DNA of 64,000 nt from Prostheceraeus crozeri. Lineage: Eukaryota; Platyhelminthes; Polycladida; Euryleptidae. Under the pieces are notes generated by a model. The model ran no database searches. It saw only the letters and a program-made list of their open reading frames with translations, and was not told the origin of the DNA. The DNA is taken from positions 1 to 64,000 of the forward strand of contig CAJQUW010003586.1 of the NCBI GenBank assembly GCA_907163375.1, written 5' to 3'. Positions 53,829-63,777 of this stretch are shown here, piece by piece. Each line of letters starts with the position of its first letter. The first letter of the stretch is position 1. Made by a program: the position numbers and the translations under genes.

Positions 53829-54596
53829 ATGAGTGAAGTGCTACCATTAAATAAAAAAAAACTTAAATTTTATCATCATCCAAATTTATCTAATAAAGTT
53901 TTGTCAGTTATTTGTGGAGGTTCAGGTTGCGGAAAAACGTATCTATTATTTAAAATTTTAACGACTCCAAATTTTTTGGATTATAACAATCTTATAATTT
54001 ATACAACAACAGCAGAACAACCCGTCTATCAATTTTTAAAATTCGGATTTGAAAATAATCTTAAAAAAACAGCAATTGCTTCATTATTCAAAGAATATGA
54101 AAAATCTGAAGATGAAGAAGAAATAAGTTCGTGGTGTGAAGAAGCAGCAAAAAATAATCAGTTAGTAGAATCTAATAAAAATAACCATATAAAGATACAA
54201 TTAATAGATGATAGTGGTAATATGCAAGATCCTAGTAAACTAGATAAAACAATGAAACATTGTGTAATTTTTGATGATTGTGTTAATGATAGAAATCAGT
54301 CAGTTCAGAGAAATTATTTCACAAGAGGTAGACATAATAACTGTAGTGTATTTTATTTAACACAAAGTATGTATTCATTAGACGGAAGTGTTATTAGAAA
54401 GAATGCAAATATATTTATACTATTTGAAATAAATGCAAGAAACTTAAGTGATTTGTTAAGAGATTTATGCGTAAGAAATAAAGATGAATTTAAACAATCG
54501 TGTAATAATGCTTGGTCAAAAGATTATGGCTTCATTACAATTAATATTGATAAAAAAATTCATGAAAGAGTTATCGAAAATATTTTCGCGGAGTGA
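53829..54596 (+). CDS. DNA-packaging ATPase, A32/FtsK-HerA type (fossil B)
   Basis: 255 aa. Walker A is VICGGSGCGKTYLLFKIL near residue 30, Walker B is HCVIFDDCVND near residue 150, and RNYFTRGRHNNCSVFYLTQS follows, giving the sensor/arginine region of this family (R.(G)RH.......TQ). It would pump the genome into preformed capsids. It lies tail to tail with the polymerase, with about 80 bases between them. The gene looks whole. Confidence 0.88.
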   Translation: MSEVLPLNKKKLKFYHHPNLSNKVLSVICGGSGCGKTYLLFKILTTPNFLDYNNLIIYTTTAEQPVYQFLKFGFENNLKKTAIASLFKEYEKSEDEEEISSWCEEAAKNNQLVESNKNNHIKIQLIDDSGNMQDPSKLDKTMKHCVIFDDCVNDRNQSVQRNYFTRGRHNNCSVFYLTQSMYSLDGSVIRKNANIFILFEINARNLSDLLRDLCVRNKDEFKQSCNNAWSKDYGFITINIDKKIHERVIENIFAE

Positions 54597-54677
54597 TAAA
54601 AATATACAAATATAGTGTTACAATATTTTTTTTATTTTATATATATATCAAATTTGTCTATCTTAGAAATTAGAAAA

Positions 54678-57600
54678 TTAAAAAGTTTTAGTAGTTATTC
54701 CATCAGGTAAAATTTTTCTTTTATCATCAAATGGATCTAATGCTAATTTATGTTCTTCTTTTAAATACATGTTATGTTTTTTTGAATTAAGTCTATAATT
54801 ACATGCTGTTTTTATTTCATTATTAAATAATGCATTTTTATAATCTTGAAATGTTATTTGATTAGCCACTGATGCCTTTGAAATTCCTTTTAATGTTTTA
54901 TGTGTTTTAATATTATTAGTTGTATCATAACAATAACATTTAGATTTTAAAAATATAGCTTCTGTTATGAAATCTTCATTTCCTTCTAATTCATCTTTTA
55001 CTTTACATAAATCTGAAGGATGAATGATACCTTTTATTTTATTAATTTCTTCATCAAGTGTAGAATTATACGGTATTGTTAATTCTAAGAAAATAGAATC
55101 GGTATCTGTAAAGTGTAGTTTATAGTTTTTGCCATAAGCAGGTGCTAAATAATCATATGTAAAACTATACAGAAATAGTTTAGCTAATTCTAATATAGTG
55201 GAACCAATGAAATTAAACTTATCATGTTTTACAATGCTTCTTCTTAGATGAACAGCACAAAGTTCATCACTGAATCTAGTAGTTCTTTTATATGTAGGTT
55301 TCCTTGTTAAATTTTGAAATCTATCTTTATCATAAACTATTTCAATATTTTGTCTATTACGCACATTTTCTAAAGTCTTACCATAAAATGCATTATTCAT
55401 TAATTTGAAGAAAACGTTTCCAAAATCATCTTTATTTCTTTTAGCTATTTTACGTTTTTCAATATTGAACTCTATATAATTTTTTAACCATTTAGATTTT
55501 CTATACTCTAGTTTTCGATGTATTTTGGTGAGAATCATGCCATGATCTAAATACCAATCTAGCATTCTTCCTTCAACAACATACTTTCCTTTATTACCTT
55601 GTGTTAACATAAGTTTTTTTGTTGGTCTGTATTTTTTCGGCATTATAGATTTTTGATAATCTGAAAAATCTTCTATATTGGGAATTTTGTTTTCTGGACA
55701 GAAAGGATAATATTTTGTTGCGTCTTTTATATAATCAGGATATACTAAATCAACTTCATATACATAACCAAAATTATTTTCACCATCATATGTTCTTTGA
55801 TAATCTAGATTATTACACCATGTCATTTCACCTGTTGGTAATTCTTGTATCATGCAAGAAGAATATAAGCTATTAAAATCATAATATAACAAATAGTTTT
55901 CTCTCATGAATTCATCAATTGCGTTTTCACGTTCTACTCCTTCTTGTTTCGTTCGAAAAATTTCTAATATCTTTTCTTTTTCTTCTGGAGATAAAGGTTT
56001 CATTATTCCATATGTATGTGGATTTACTTTCTTATTATAACATTTAACATATCTATTACCTAAAACTGATGAAACTCCACCTCTAATTCCAGATTCAAAA
56101 AATAATAATTTATCATATGTATTTTCTTTATAATGTTTAAGTTTAACGGACTTTGTCCTAGAGCCATCGGCTTGAACACCAGTATGTTTTAATCCTGCTA
56201 ACCATGTTAAACCTGGTGTAGAATAACAATAACATGGATCTATTCCGTAATATTCTAAACACATGTCACGAAAGTTTTCGAAAAGATCAGCTAGTATTAA
56301 TACATCTATCTGAAGATATTTCATTGTATAATCATACATTGTTTTACAATTTAACTCTCTCCAATTCTTTTCAGCTTCTGCATAGTCTTCGTCTGATAAT
56401 TGTGATTGTTTTAATGTTGATTTAAATTTATTTATTGGAGGAAGTTGTTCTTCTTCCATAATTTTATTCACAGAATTAAAATCTCCAGTTATGTACTCAT
56501 ACGGAAATATTCCTTTTAAAGGTTTTAAATTATATTTATTTAATATTTTACATTGTTCAGATTTCAAAGTTTTTCCCATAACATCTAATGAATAAGGAGT
56601 AAAAAATCTAAATGCATCTAAAATTCTAATACAACCTAATTGCATTGAAAAATATTCTTCTTCTTGTTTACATAGTACATTTATTTTTTGTTGTTGTAAT
56701 TTTTCAGATGAAAATAAATCTTTCATTACTAGATGGAAATCATATTTAGAACCATTGTAGAAATATAAAGGAACAAAGTTATATTTAAATTTATTAGCAT
56801 TAAGATTACAAGAATTATGTGCTGCACCTCTATATAATCCATTTAGATGATCATGATCTTTTACTTTATCAATATATCTACCTCTGCCAGTTTTATATTT
56901 ATTTGTAAAACCTTTTCCACAGTAATAACAATTTATTTCATCATAAAATTCTTTTCTTTCTTCATCCGTTAATGGTATCATTGGTTTATTTGTTTCAAGC
57001 AATTGTGAAAAACGTCCTTGTAATTCTTCTACTTTCTTTGTAAACATTTCTGAACTGTCTTCACCATAGTATTGTAAATATTCTGATTTAAATAATTCAG
57101 GATAATTTGAATGAATGTACATTCCCCAACATAATGGTTTTTGTTCAAATAAATATTTTTCTTTACTTTGTTCAGTTGAACTTTTTCCAGGTGCACTTTT
57201 TTCAGAATTATAATTTTCAGAATTATAATTTTCAGAATTATAATTTTCATTATCGGGTGAAGCCCTGGAACTTTCCGTTTGATTTTGTGTCATATTAACA
57301 TTATATGCTTCAAAATCACAATAAATAGTAAAGGGTACTTTATTTTTAAAATACCATTTATTATATTCTAAATAATCATCTTTAGGAAAAGTATTTTGAA
57401 CTGCTTCGTTTTGTTGACAATTCTCCAAATGTCTATTCATTTGTTCTAAAGTTCTAAAACTTGTCATACATTGAAGACAAGGAAAATTTGTATTATCTGA
57501 AGTTTTTGTAAATATAGAAACATCTTTACACAATATAAAATGACCCTGATAATATAATATATTCGCTTGTGCTGGTTGTTTTGACTGTTCTAGTTTTTCA

Positions 57601-59252
57601 AATTTATCTTGATATATTTCATGTGTTTCATTAATTTCTTTTGCAAGATTAAATGTATTTCGATGAAAATTTTGATTTAATATTTGTAGCTGATAACTAT
57701 ATTCTTTATCATATTGTTCTTTATATTGTTGTAGACATTTTTTTAAAGATTCATTTATTTTTTGATTGGTTTCATTTTCTTCATTATTTAATTCATTATT
57801 TTCTTCATTTAATTTTTGAATCGTTTCTATCTTATTTTCATATTTATGGCCATATTCTTGTACTAATATTTTTGTTTGTTGTTGATAATCTGTTTTACAT
57901 TTTTGTAAACTTTTATTTAAATTTTCTAATTTTTGTTGATATTCTGAAGATAAAGAGGAATATTTGTAATTATAATCATCAGTACGTCCTTTATAATTAT
58001 TATGATTAATCATTATTGGTGATAATGTTTTAAGAAGTTCAAATTTTTCAGTACATATTATATTTCCTTGGTAAAAAATATTATGATGCATGTAATTTCC
58101 TCTATCATTATATACTATTTCTGATTGGCATAAATTTTTATTATTCAAATAAAATTTTTTTGAATCTGAGTAAAGTGGAGTAATTTTACCAATAGAAACA
58201 TAATTCACATTTAATTCAAAAGCATTTACTTCTATTAAATTTTTATTCTTTTTATGAAACTTTATTAACCTATTATAATCATATGGAAATTCATCTAAGC
58301 CATCAGAGAGATCAAATTCATTTATGTATTCTTCTTTATTGTAATGACTTAGTCTTTCTTTATGATATTCTGCAGGATGTAAATGTGCTATAATACTCCA
58401 CAGAAAACAATAATCATCTTCATTTTTTATGTTGATTATTTGTGGTGAACTCAAAGGCAAAGGAACATAACTACCACCAGTATTATTTTTATATTTATCA
58501 ATTACTATTTTCTTAGATAGTATTTTAACAAATCTCCAACCAGATTCACGTAACTGGGCTTCAATTATACAATTTTCTAATTTAAGTATCATCGATTCAA
58601 ATATGGGTTGTATATTATTTACATTATGAATTTCTTGTGACTTTGTAAAATGTCCTTGTATTATTTCTTCAGGAATTCCATCAGGTCCATTTTTTGTATA
58701 AAGTACTTCTACATTCATATAACATTTGAAAGATTTCTTAAATATATTATAAAAGTTGGTTAGAATATCAGAAAAAGTTTTATCGGTTTCATTATATTCA
58801 ACGGGCGAAGCCCTGAAAGACATCTTTGATGTCCCGCGAACCGATTCATTAAATAAATATTTTATATCTGTTAATGGCGAAGCCCTAGAACCGTCGGTTC
58901 GTTCCGCTTCATCGGTTCGTTCAGCTTCATCAAATTCATCAGTATCGCTAAATAAATATCTTCCATCTGGTACGGGCGAAGCCCTAGAACCTTCGGTTTG
59001 TATGGTCTCATCTTCACTATTAAAAACTTTTTTATATTCCGAATGTGAATAATCATCAAACATTTTTTTAACTTTTATATCAGTAGGCAATGTTTCTAGA
59101 TAGTTTTTATAACTATTTAATTTTAATATATTTCCTTCATCAACTCGCTCTACATTTTGTAAATGCAATTTACTATTTAAATGAGATTGATAACTTCTTT
59201 TTGTTTGCAACTTTTTTTTACATAAGACACAATAAAACTTGGTATTTTCCAT
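54678..59252 (-). CDS. protein-primed family-B DNA polymerase (fossil B)
   Basis: 1,524 aa. It begins with a C2H2 finger (FYCVLCKKKLQTKRSYQSHL), then an N-domain with SGWRFVKILSKKIVIDKY and GGSYVPLPL, a coiled coil near residues 420-560, and a second finger (CLQCMTSFRTLEQMNRHLENC). Exonuclease blocks are PFTIYCDFEAY, YNGSKYDFHLVMKDL and YLQIDVLILADLF. A His/Cys nuclease-like insert is CYYCGKGF ... VKDHDHLNGLYRGAAHNSC. Polymerase motifs are YYDFNSLYSSCM (A), FFKLMNNAFYGKTLENVRN (B), LHFTDTDSIFLEL (C) and FLKSKCYCYD. The gene is longer than most relatives, partly through four in-frame hairpin inserts (RASP) and NYNSE repeats. It looks whole. Confidence 0.92.
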   Translation of the reverse strand: MENTKFYCVLCKKKLQTKRSYQSHLNSKLHLQNVERVDEGNILKLNSYKNYLETLPTDIKVKKMFDDYSHSEYKKVFNSEDETIQTEGSRASPVPDGRYLFSDTDEFDEAERTDEAERTDGSRASPLTDIKYLFNESVRGTSKMSFRASPVEYNETDKTFSDILTNFYNIFKKSFKCYMNVEVLYTKNGPDGIPEEIIQGHFTKSQEIHNVNNIQPIFESMILKLENCIIEAQLRESGWRFVKILSKKIVIDKYKNNTGGSYVPLPLSSPQIINIKNEDDYCFLWSIIAHLHPAEYHKERLSHYNKEEYINEFDLSDGLDEFPYDYNRLIKFHKKNKNLIEVNAFELNVNYVSIGKITPLYSDSKKFYLNNKNLCQSEIVYNDRGNYMHHNIFYQGNIICTEKFELLKTLSPIMINHNNYKGRTDDYNYKYSSLSSEYQQKLENLNKSLQKCKTDYQQQTKILVQEYGHKYENKIETIQKLNEENNELNNEENETNQKINESLKKCLQQYKEQYDKEYSYQLQILNQNFHRNTFNLAKEINETHEIYQDKFEKLEQSKQPAQANILYYQGHFILCKDVSIFTKTSDNTNFPCLQCMTSFRTLEQMNRHLENCQQNEAVQNTFPKDDYLEYNKWYFKNKVPFTIYCDFEAYNVNMTQNQTESSRASPDNENYNSENYNSENYNSEKSAPGKSSTEQSKEKYLFEQKPLCWGMYIHSNYPELFKSEYLQYYGEDSSEMFTKKVEELQGRFSQLLETNKPMIPLTDEERKEFYDEINCYYCGKGFTNKYKTGRGRYIDKVKDHDHLNGLYRGAAHNSCNLNANKFKYNFVPLYFYNGSKYDFHLVMKDLFSSEKLQQQKINVLCKQEEEYFSMQLGCIRILDAFRFFTPYSLDVMGKTLKSEQCKILNKYNLKPLKGIFPYEYITGDFNSVNKIMEEEQLPPINKFKSTLKQSQLSDEDYAEAEKNWRELNCKTMYDYTMKYLQIDVLILADLFENFRDMCLEYYGIDPCYCYSTPGLTWLAGLKHTGVQADGSRTKSVKLKHYKENTYDKLLFFESGIRGGVSSVLGNRYVKCYNKKVNPHTYGIMKPLSPEEKEKILEIFRTKQEGVERENAIDEFMRENYLLYYDFNSLYSSCMIQELPTGEMTWCNNLDYQRTYDGENNFGYVYEVDLVYPDYIKDATKYYPFCPENKIPNIEDFSDYQKSIMPKKYRPTKKLMLTQGNKGKYVVEGRMLDWYLDHGMILTKIHRKLEYRKSKWLKNYIEFNIEKRKIAKRNKDDFGNVFFKLMNNAFYGKTLENVRNRQNIEIVYDKDRFQNLTRKPTYKRTTRFSDELCAVHLRRSIVKHDKFNFIGSTILELAKLFLYSFTYDYLAPAYGKNYKLHFTDTDSIFLELTIPYNSTLDEEINKIKGIIHPSDLCKVKDELEGNEDFITEAIFLKSKCYCYDTTNNIKTHKTLKGISKASVANQITFQDYKNALFNNEIKTACNYRLNSKKHNMYLKEEHKLALDPFDDKRKILPDGITTKTF
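57183..57252 (-). repeat. 15-bp in-frame repeats in the polymerase
   Basis: Three copies of a 15-base unit (TTATAATTTTCAGAA) encode NYNSE repeats between a hairpin insert and the exonuclease domain. This is simple slippage-type expansion in a linker. Confidence 0.7.
57254..59000 (-). repeat. in-frame micro-hairpin inserts in the polymerase gene (four copies)
   Basis: Copies at about 57,254-57,278, 58,803-58,834, 58,879-58,906 and 58,974-59,000. On the coding strand each ends in AGGGCTTCGCCC or a one-base variant and encodes (S/F)RASP. Three are led by a GAACC-gaa-GGTTC-type hairpin and one by the GACATC-aaa-GATGTC form. All are in frame and sit in linkers. Confidence 0.85.
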
Positions 59253-59438
59253 TTTTTTAATTTTTTTAGAGAAAATTTAAGAAAAAAATTTGTGTTTTAA
59301 TTTTAGATATAAACATTCTAATATCAAGGACTTGAGTGTTATTTTATATTATTATATATTTCACGTTCTTTAGTTATTTTTTTCTTTATCACATTAAGTT
59401 TTATCATATTAAGTTTTATCATATTAAGTTTTATCTTA

Positions 59439-60737
59439 TTAAGTTTCATCATATAATGTTTTATCAAAAGATAATTTAAATTTTTTTTCACTAACTATTG
59501 ATTCATCATCATCATCATAAATTGTTTCTTCATCATCATCATAAATTGTTTCTTCATCATCATAAATTACACTTTTTGGTATAGGATGCCCTTCCATGAT
59601 AGGATACCATTCTCTTATTGGAATATCTAATTCTAAATTACATCTTTTATCTGATAATAATATAATAGAGAAAAATATTGGTCTTTGATCTCTTTTGGAA
59701 AATTTAATAACACCACCATAATCTGAATCACTTTTAGTTTTTGTTAAAGATGATAAAATTTTAAATTGATTAGATTTAAATCCTAATTTAAATTTTGTAG
59801 ACCCGACACATAGTTGTCTAACAGTATCTTCAACTATACCATCATTATTATTTTCAATTGTAAGAAAATGAAATTTAGATAAATTTTTATAATTACTAAT
59901 ATTTTTATAATCTTTTTTACCATTTACACCTTTTTCAGATGTTACAGAATCATCATTATTATCATAAGATTCTTTAAGATCGGGCAAAGCCCTAGAATCT
60001 TCGGTTCGTTTATTATGATTATGATTATGGTCATTGTTAATAGTATAAGGTGTTGACCACATATAAATTTTCTCTTGTTGAGCTAAACCATTTATATAAG
60101 ATTTTAATAAATTAATATTTAAGTTGGAATATAATCCTATGTACGTATCATCATCATATCTTTGCGGCATTTCTAATGTTTCTTGTTTATAAATTGTGTC
60201 TCTATAATAAACTTGACATAATAATTCTTCATTATGTTTTTTACTCTCTATGTGAATGTTATATTGATTTTGATCGTCAACAAATAATCTAATTTTTTCT
60301 TTCGAAAAAGATTTTAATTTTTTAACTAATTCTTTAATATTGATATAATTAATAATTTTAGTTTCTATCCAATCAGTATTACTAATTGGTAACACTGCTC
60401 TAATAAAACCGTAAACATTATTATGACCTATTATAACCATATTTTCTTTATTTAATTCAACATAAGCTACATCATTATATTTACTTACAATCTCCATAAA
60501 TTTAATAAATGGATCCCCCGGAAATAAACAATAATTAGTTTCTATAGAAGGTAAACCTTTAGTCTGTTCTCTAAATATTTCGGCTTGTAATTCGAATAAA
60601 ATATTTACATCTATACATGGATTATTATTATTATTATTATTATCAAAACATTTATTTTCAAATCCCGTTGATCTCGTCGAATAAGAAGAACAAGATGATG
60701 CGGGCGAATATAATTTTTTTAAATTTGGATTTTCCAT
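59439..60737 (-). CDS. probable PCNA-like sliding clamp (fossil B)
   Basis: 432 aa from the ATG at 60,737, which has the shared start context; an ORF extension upstream is low-complexity. The first half has FIKFMEIVSKYNDVAYVELN, NMVIIGHNNVYGFIRAVLPI, YINIKELVKKLKSFSKEKIR and YNIHIESKKHNEELLC. The second half has GLYSNLNINLLKSYINGLAQ, KFKLGFKSNQFKILSSLTKT and FFSIILLSDKRCNLELDIPI. This alternation of strands and helices follows the two-domain PCNA order, including a late P(I/L)-type strand. A clamp would fit its place beside the polymerase. An in-frame hairpin (SRALP) and (D/E)-rich YDDDEET repeats are present. Inferred from pattern only. Confidence 0.45.
   Translation of the reverse strand: MENPNLKKLYSPASSCSSYSTRSTGFENKCFDNNNNNNNPCIDVNILFELQAEIFREQTKGLPSIETNYCLFPGDPFIKFMEIVSKYNDVAYVELNKENMVIIGHNNVYGFIRAVLPISNTDWIETKIINYINIKELVKKLKSFSKEKIRLFVDDQNQYNIHIESKKHNEELLCQVYYRDTIYKQETLEMPQRYDDDTYIGLYSNLNINLLKSYINGLAQQEKIYMWSTPYTINNDHNHNHNKRTEDSRALPDLKESYDNNDDSVTSEKGVNGKKDYKNISNYKNLSKFHFLTIENNNDGIVEDTVRQLCVGSTKFKLGFKSNQFKILSSLTKTKSDSDYGGVIKFSKRDQRPIFFSIILLSDKRCNLELDIPIREWYPIMEGHPIPKSVIYDDEETIYDDDEETIYDDDDESIVSEKKFKLSFDKTLYDET
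59977..60004 (-). repeat. in-frame micro-hairpin insert in the clamp-like gene
   Basis: GAACC-gaa-GATTC followed by GGGC-ttt-GCCC on the coding strand, giving DSRALP. It is a slightly diverged member of the family in the polymerase gene and lies in a linker rich in N, D and H. Confidence 0.8.
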
Positions 60738-60810
60738 TTTTTTATTTTTATTAGAAAAAAATTTATTTTTTATTTTTATTAGAAAAAATTTTATTTTTTT
60801 ATTGTTAAAA

Positions 60811-61228
60811 AATGATGTTACCAAATGTTGGTGGAGGTGCATATATCCCGAATAATCGTGAATTAGAAATATAGATAGAAAATTATATCATGAAAACTGG
60901 AGACGTTTTATCTGGTCCATTGCATCTTTCTATTCTTCCACAACAAAATACAGAGTTAACAAATAAACAATATGTTGATACACAAATCAATGATTTAAGG
61001 GAAAAATATATAAACGATGTTTTGGTTCCACTGATGAATGAATTAAAGTTGCTAAAACTTAATGACAAATCATAAAACGAAAAATTATTAAAACTTGATA
61101 AAAAGGATAGAGAGCTAGAAGCAGATATAGCAAAACTTTTTAAAAAGATTTCAGAACAATCAAAAATTTTAATATTACTTTCTATAAAGTTAAAATCTGC
61201 TGTAATTAAAAATAAACATCAGATCAAA
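60811..61228 (+). CDS. fibre-like small ORFs (fossil B)
   Basis: A short frame at 60,811 (MMLPNVGGGAYIPNNRELEI) has the shared start context. A second (60,890-61,075) begins MKTGDVLSGPLHLSILPQQN and contains NKQYVDTQIND. The phrase M.G.L.GPL.L......A/N.KYVD resembles the repeat that starts phage and adenovirus-like tail or fibre proteins. The region appears slightly damaged. The coiled-coil ORF from 61,229 follows on the same strand. Confidence 0.4.
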
Positions 61229-61699
61229 ATGTTAGAAGAACAATTAGAAGATGAAATAGAAAAACTACCTGAAAGAATTAAAAAAAATTTAAAGCAGTTA
61301 CAAACTACATTCCAAAAAAGTGTTGATGAATTAAGTTCTAAAATTACTCAACAAATGAAAAAGATGAATAGAATAATAAATGAAGTAAACTCACTTAATG
61401 AAAAAGTTGATAAAATGAAAAATCTTAAAATCAATTTAGAAAATGAATTAAAGAAAAATTTACAAGAAAACTCTAAAGAAAATAAAGAACAGTTAGATTC
61501 TGTTAAAAGACAATTAGATGTTCTTAAAATTAAGTTAAATGCACTTAAAACGGCGTTGAAGATTAATCAGCAGAAAATGCAAGTTAATAGAAAAGAAATT
61601 AAAGTACATCACACGCTGCTTGACGCAATAGATAAAGTGCAACAGGCAATTAATAAAGTTATCTCGAAGTTGTTGTCCATTCACAAACGTAAATCTTGA
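61229..61699 (+). CDS. coiled-coil protein (fossil B), fibre-stalk candidate
   Basis: 156 aa, almost entirely heptad-patterned helix (for example IINEVNSLNEKVDKMKNLK and LDSVKRQLDVLKIKLNALK), ending in a basic KLLSIHKRKS tail. No globular domain. Its place behind the fibre-like segment suggests a trimeric stalk, but a cytoplasmic or DNA-binding role cannot be excluded. Confidence 0.5.
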   Translation: MLEEQLEDEIEKLPERIKKNLKQLQTTFQKSVDELSSKITQQMKKMNRIINEVNSLNEKVDKMKNLKINLENELKKNLQENSKENKEQLDSVKRQLDVLKIKLNALKTALKINQQKMQVNRKEIKVHHTLLDAIDKVQQAINKVISKLLSIHKRKS

Positions 61700-61766
61700 A
61701 CGGACCAAAGGTCCTCAGGTTACTAACCAATCGGACCAAAGGTCCTCAGGTTACTAACCAATCGTA
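61700..61766 (+). repeat. tandem micro-hairpins after the coiled-coil gene
   Basis: Two direct copies of a unit of about 33 bases: GGACC-aaa-GGTCC, then TCA and GGTTActAACC. The unit recurs once inverted at 63,801-63,827 after the capsid gene. Its position just past a stop codon suggests a transcript-end signal. Confidence 0.85.
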
Positions 61767-61802
61767 GATATTTTTCCCAAAAGTCAAATTTAATCCTAAA
61801 AA

Positions 61803-62348
61803 ATGCCTATAATTTATAAACACAATCTTAAACATTTTGCATCAAATAATAAAATTGCTCATGAACCATCTCAGAAACCTGTGTACCATTATGATAGTGT
61901 AGAAACTGTCGGAACACAAAAGTTCCTAGGCACCGCAGGTGCCGTCCAAAAAGAAGGGGATGGAATCTTTTCTGGTATTGGAAGTATCGTTAACTTAATT
62001 AAAAATAATAAAGATTTGATTACATCTGCTGCAAAAGGAGCAGCTGCTATAGGTAGTACAGCTAGTGCAATATCAAATGCTGTTAAATCACAAAACGAAT
62101 TAAAACAACTAGAAGCTATTCGTAAACTCAAGAATGATTCTGAAGAACTAAAAAAATTAAAAAAACTTTCAGATGAAACAAAAAACAAAATTGCTAACAT
62201 TGCTGTTGGGGAAACCTTGAGGAGCGGAGCTCCGTCTGATAGTAAACATAATGAAAAAACAATTGAAGAAATAAGAGGTAATGGCGTCAGCAGCAACCTT
62301 CGGTCTAACCAGCAAAGCTGTAGCGGAGCTGGTCTAGCAAAATTCTAA
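61803..62348 (+). CDS. pVI-like/membrane-active virion protein candidate (fossil B)
   Basis: 181 aa. After a 45-residue head come GDGIFSGIGSIVNLIKNN, then LITSAAKGAAAIGSTASAIS and NELKQLEAIRKLKND. A glycine-rich hydrophobic stretch followed by a basic helix, just upstream of the major capsid gene, is the layout of adenovirus pVI-like proteins described in related elements. A perfect hairpin, GGCACC-gca-GGTGCC, at about 61,930-61,944 is read in frame as GTAGA. Assignment is by position and pattern only. Confidence 0.5.
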   Translation: MPIIYKHNLKHFASNNKIAHEPSQKPVYHYDSVETVGTQKFLGTAGAVQKEGDGIFSGIGSIVNLIKNNKDLITSAAKGAAAIGSTASAISNAVKSQNELKQLEAIRKLKNDSEELKKLKKLSDETKNKIANIAVGETLRSGAPSDSKHNEKTIEEIRGNGVSSNLRSNQQSCSGAGLAKF

Positions 62349-62442
62349 AAATTATATTTTAGTAAAATTTTTTAGTAATTTTTTTAGTAAAATTTTTTTC
62401 TGTGTGTGAGAAAAACAAAAAGTCAAATTATTTTTTATAAAA

Positions 62443-63777
62443 ATGTCTTCGCTTATCGAAAATAAATTTAGATTAGACGATCCTCCGTTCGTCAGTTATA
62501 ATCAAAAAAAGAATGACTATAGAAGAATTGCTATGAATCCCGGATCTTCCAGTAGAGTAAATACTGGGGGAGATTTAATCTTTGAAGTTGATAATCAGCA
62601 GAGTTATTTATATTTACCTGATTCATTTTTACACTGTGAATATTCTTTATATAGTGATGCTAATTTTACAACACCATTACCAGATACCGATAATATTACA
62701 CTAGAGAATAATTTTTTCCCATGTTTATTTACACAAATGCGTTTAGATGTTGCAACTCAAAATATAGAAACAATAAGTGATTCTCCAGGTGTAATTGATA
62801 CAATGCTTAGATTTATAACAATTGGTGAAAATAATAAAAAGTATGAAATCGAAGGTTGGTTTCCTGATACTAATGATGGTATAATTGTTGATGATTTAAC
62901 TCACGCTGGAACAGATGCAGCAGGAATTGCGAAAGATGTAGAAAATATTGCAAAACATTTAAATAAAACAAATAATGAAGCATATAAAGAAAGACGTGAA
63001 TTTAACAAGAAAAGTAAACAGACAGTTAATTGGTCATTGTCTCCATTATTCGGATATTTAGATTATGATAAAATATCATATCAATTAAAATTTAAGTTAA
63101 TAATTCATCGTACAGCAAATAATGAGTTAATCTTTTTTGGTAAGACTGGAAAAAAAGCATATTTAAAAATTGATAGACTTGAATGGTGGATTAAGCATAT
63201 TACTCCTAGTTTAGAAATTGAATCAGCTATTGCAAAAAGATTAAATACTAACAAACCAATTCCAGTTAATTTTCTAAAGAGAACTGCTAGTTCAGTAACT
63301 TTTTCCGAACAAAGATTTAACTGGCATTTTACTAGAACTGCGAATACTCCAAGATATTTATTACTAACATTTCAAAGAAATAATTCTCCAAGTTTTGATA
63401 AGAACAATAATATCTTCCATATTAATACAATTCGAAGTTTACAAGTTTCATTAAATCAAATTCGATATCCAATTGATCCATTAAGATTCGATGATACCAA
63501 TAATCAATTTATGGAAGGATATGATTGTTATCGAAATCTTTGTACAGAATTTGGAGTTGAACCACAATTAACTCCTGGAGATTGGAGACATTTATATCCA
63601 ATTTTCTGTTTCGATTTAAGTGCACAATCTGAAGATATTATTAAAAATGGTTGTGATGTAACAATTAATATTGAAAAGAAAGATTCCACAACTTCATTAA
63701 TGGCTTATGGTTTATTGCTAGAAGATGTAAAATATTCTATTGAAATTCTTAATGGAAAGATGACTAGGATCGGCTAA
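62443..63777 (+). CDS. major capsid protein, double jelly-roll (fossil B)
   Basis: 444 aa. It starts after the shared A/T context. FEVDNQQSYLYLPDSFLHCE near residue 50, FFPCLFTQMRLDVATQNIE near 90, and LKFKLIIHRTANNELIFFGK with the following ITPSLEIESAI match the capsid proteins of Polintons and of the nematode F54H12.2-type family. The second barrel contains NWHFTRTANTPRYLLLTFQR and NQIRYPIDPLRFD, and it closes with the PIFCFDLSAQSEDI segment. It would form trimeric hexon-like capsomers. The gene looks whole. Confidence 0.85.
   Translation: MSSLIENKFRLDDPPFVSYNQKKNDYRRIAMNPGSSSRVNTGGDLIFEVDNQQSYLYLPDSFLHCEYSLYSDANFTTPLPDTDNITLENNFFPCLFTQMRLDVATQNIETISDSPGVIDTMLRFITIGENNKKYEIEGWFPDTNDGIIVDDLTHAGTDAAGIAKDVENIAKHLNKTNNEAYKERREFNKKSKQTVNWSLSPLFGYLDYDKISYQLKFKLIIHRTANNELIFFGKTGKKAYLKIDRLEWWIKHITPSLEIESAIAKRLNTNKPIPVNFLKRTASSVTFSEQRFNWHFTRTANTPRYLLLTFQRNNSPSFDKNNNIFHINTIRSLQVSLNQIRYPIDPLRFDDTNNQFMEGYDCYRNLCTEFGVEPQLTPGDWRHLYPIFCFDLSAQSEDIIKNGCDVTINIEKKDSTTSLMAYGLLLEDVKYSIEILNGKMTRIG

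Noticed and set aside
57183-57252. Short regular repeats that look like a CRISPR-type array
   Set aside because: They are three in-frame 15-bp units without spacers inside a polymerase gene in animal DNA.
57653-58009. 118-aa plus-strand ORF opposite the polymerase
   Set aside because: Low-complexity F/L/Y-rich translation of the antisense of a coiled-coil region; a shadow.
61889-62296. 135-aa minus-strand ORF opposite the pVI-like gene
   Set aside because: It is the antisense of a gene with the expected start context and virion-like pattern.
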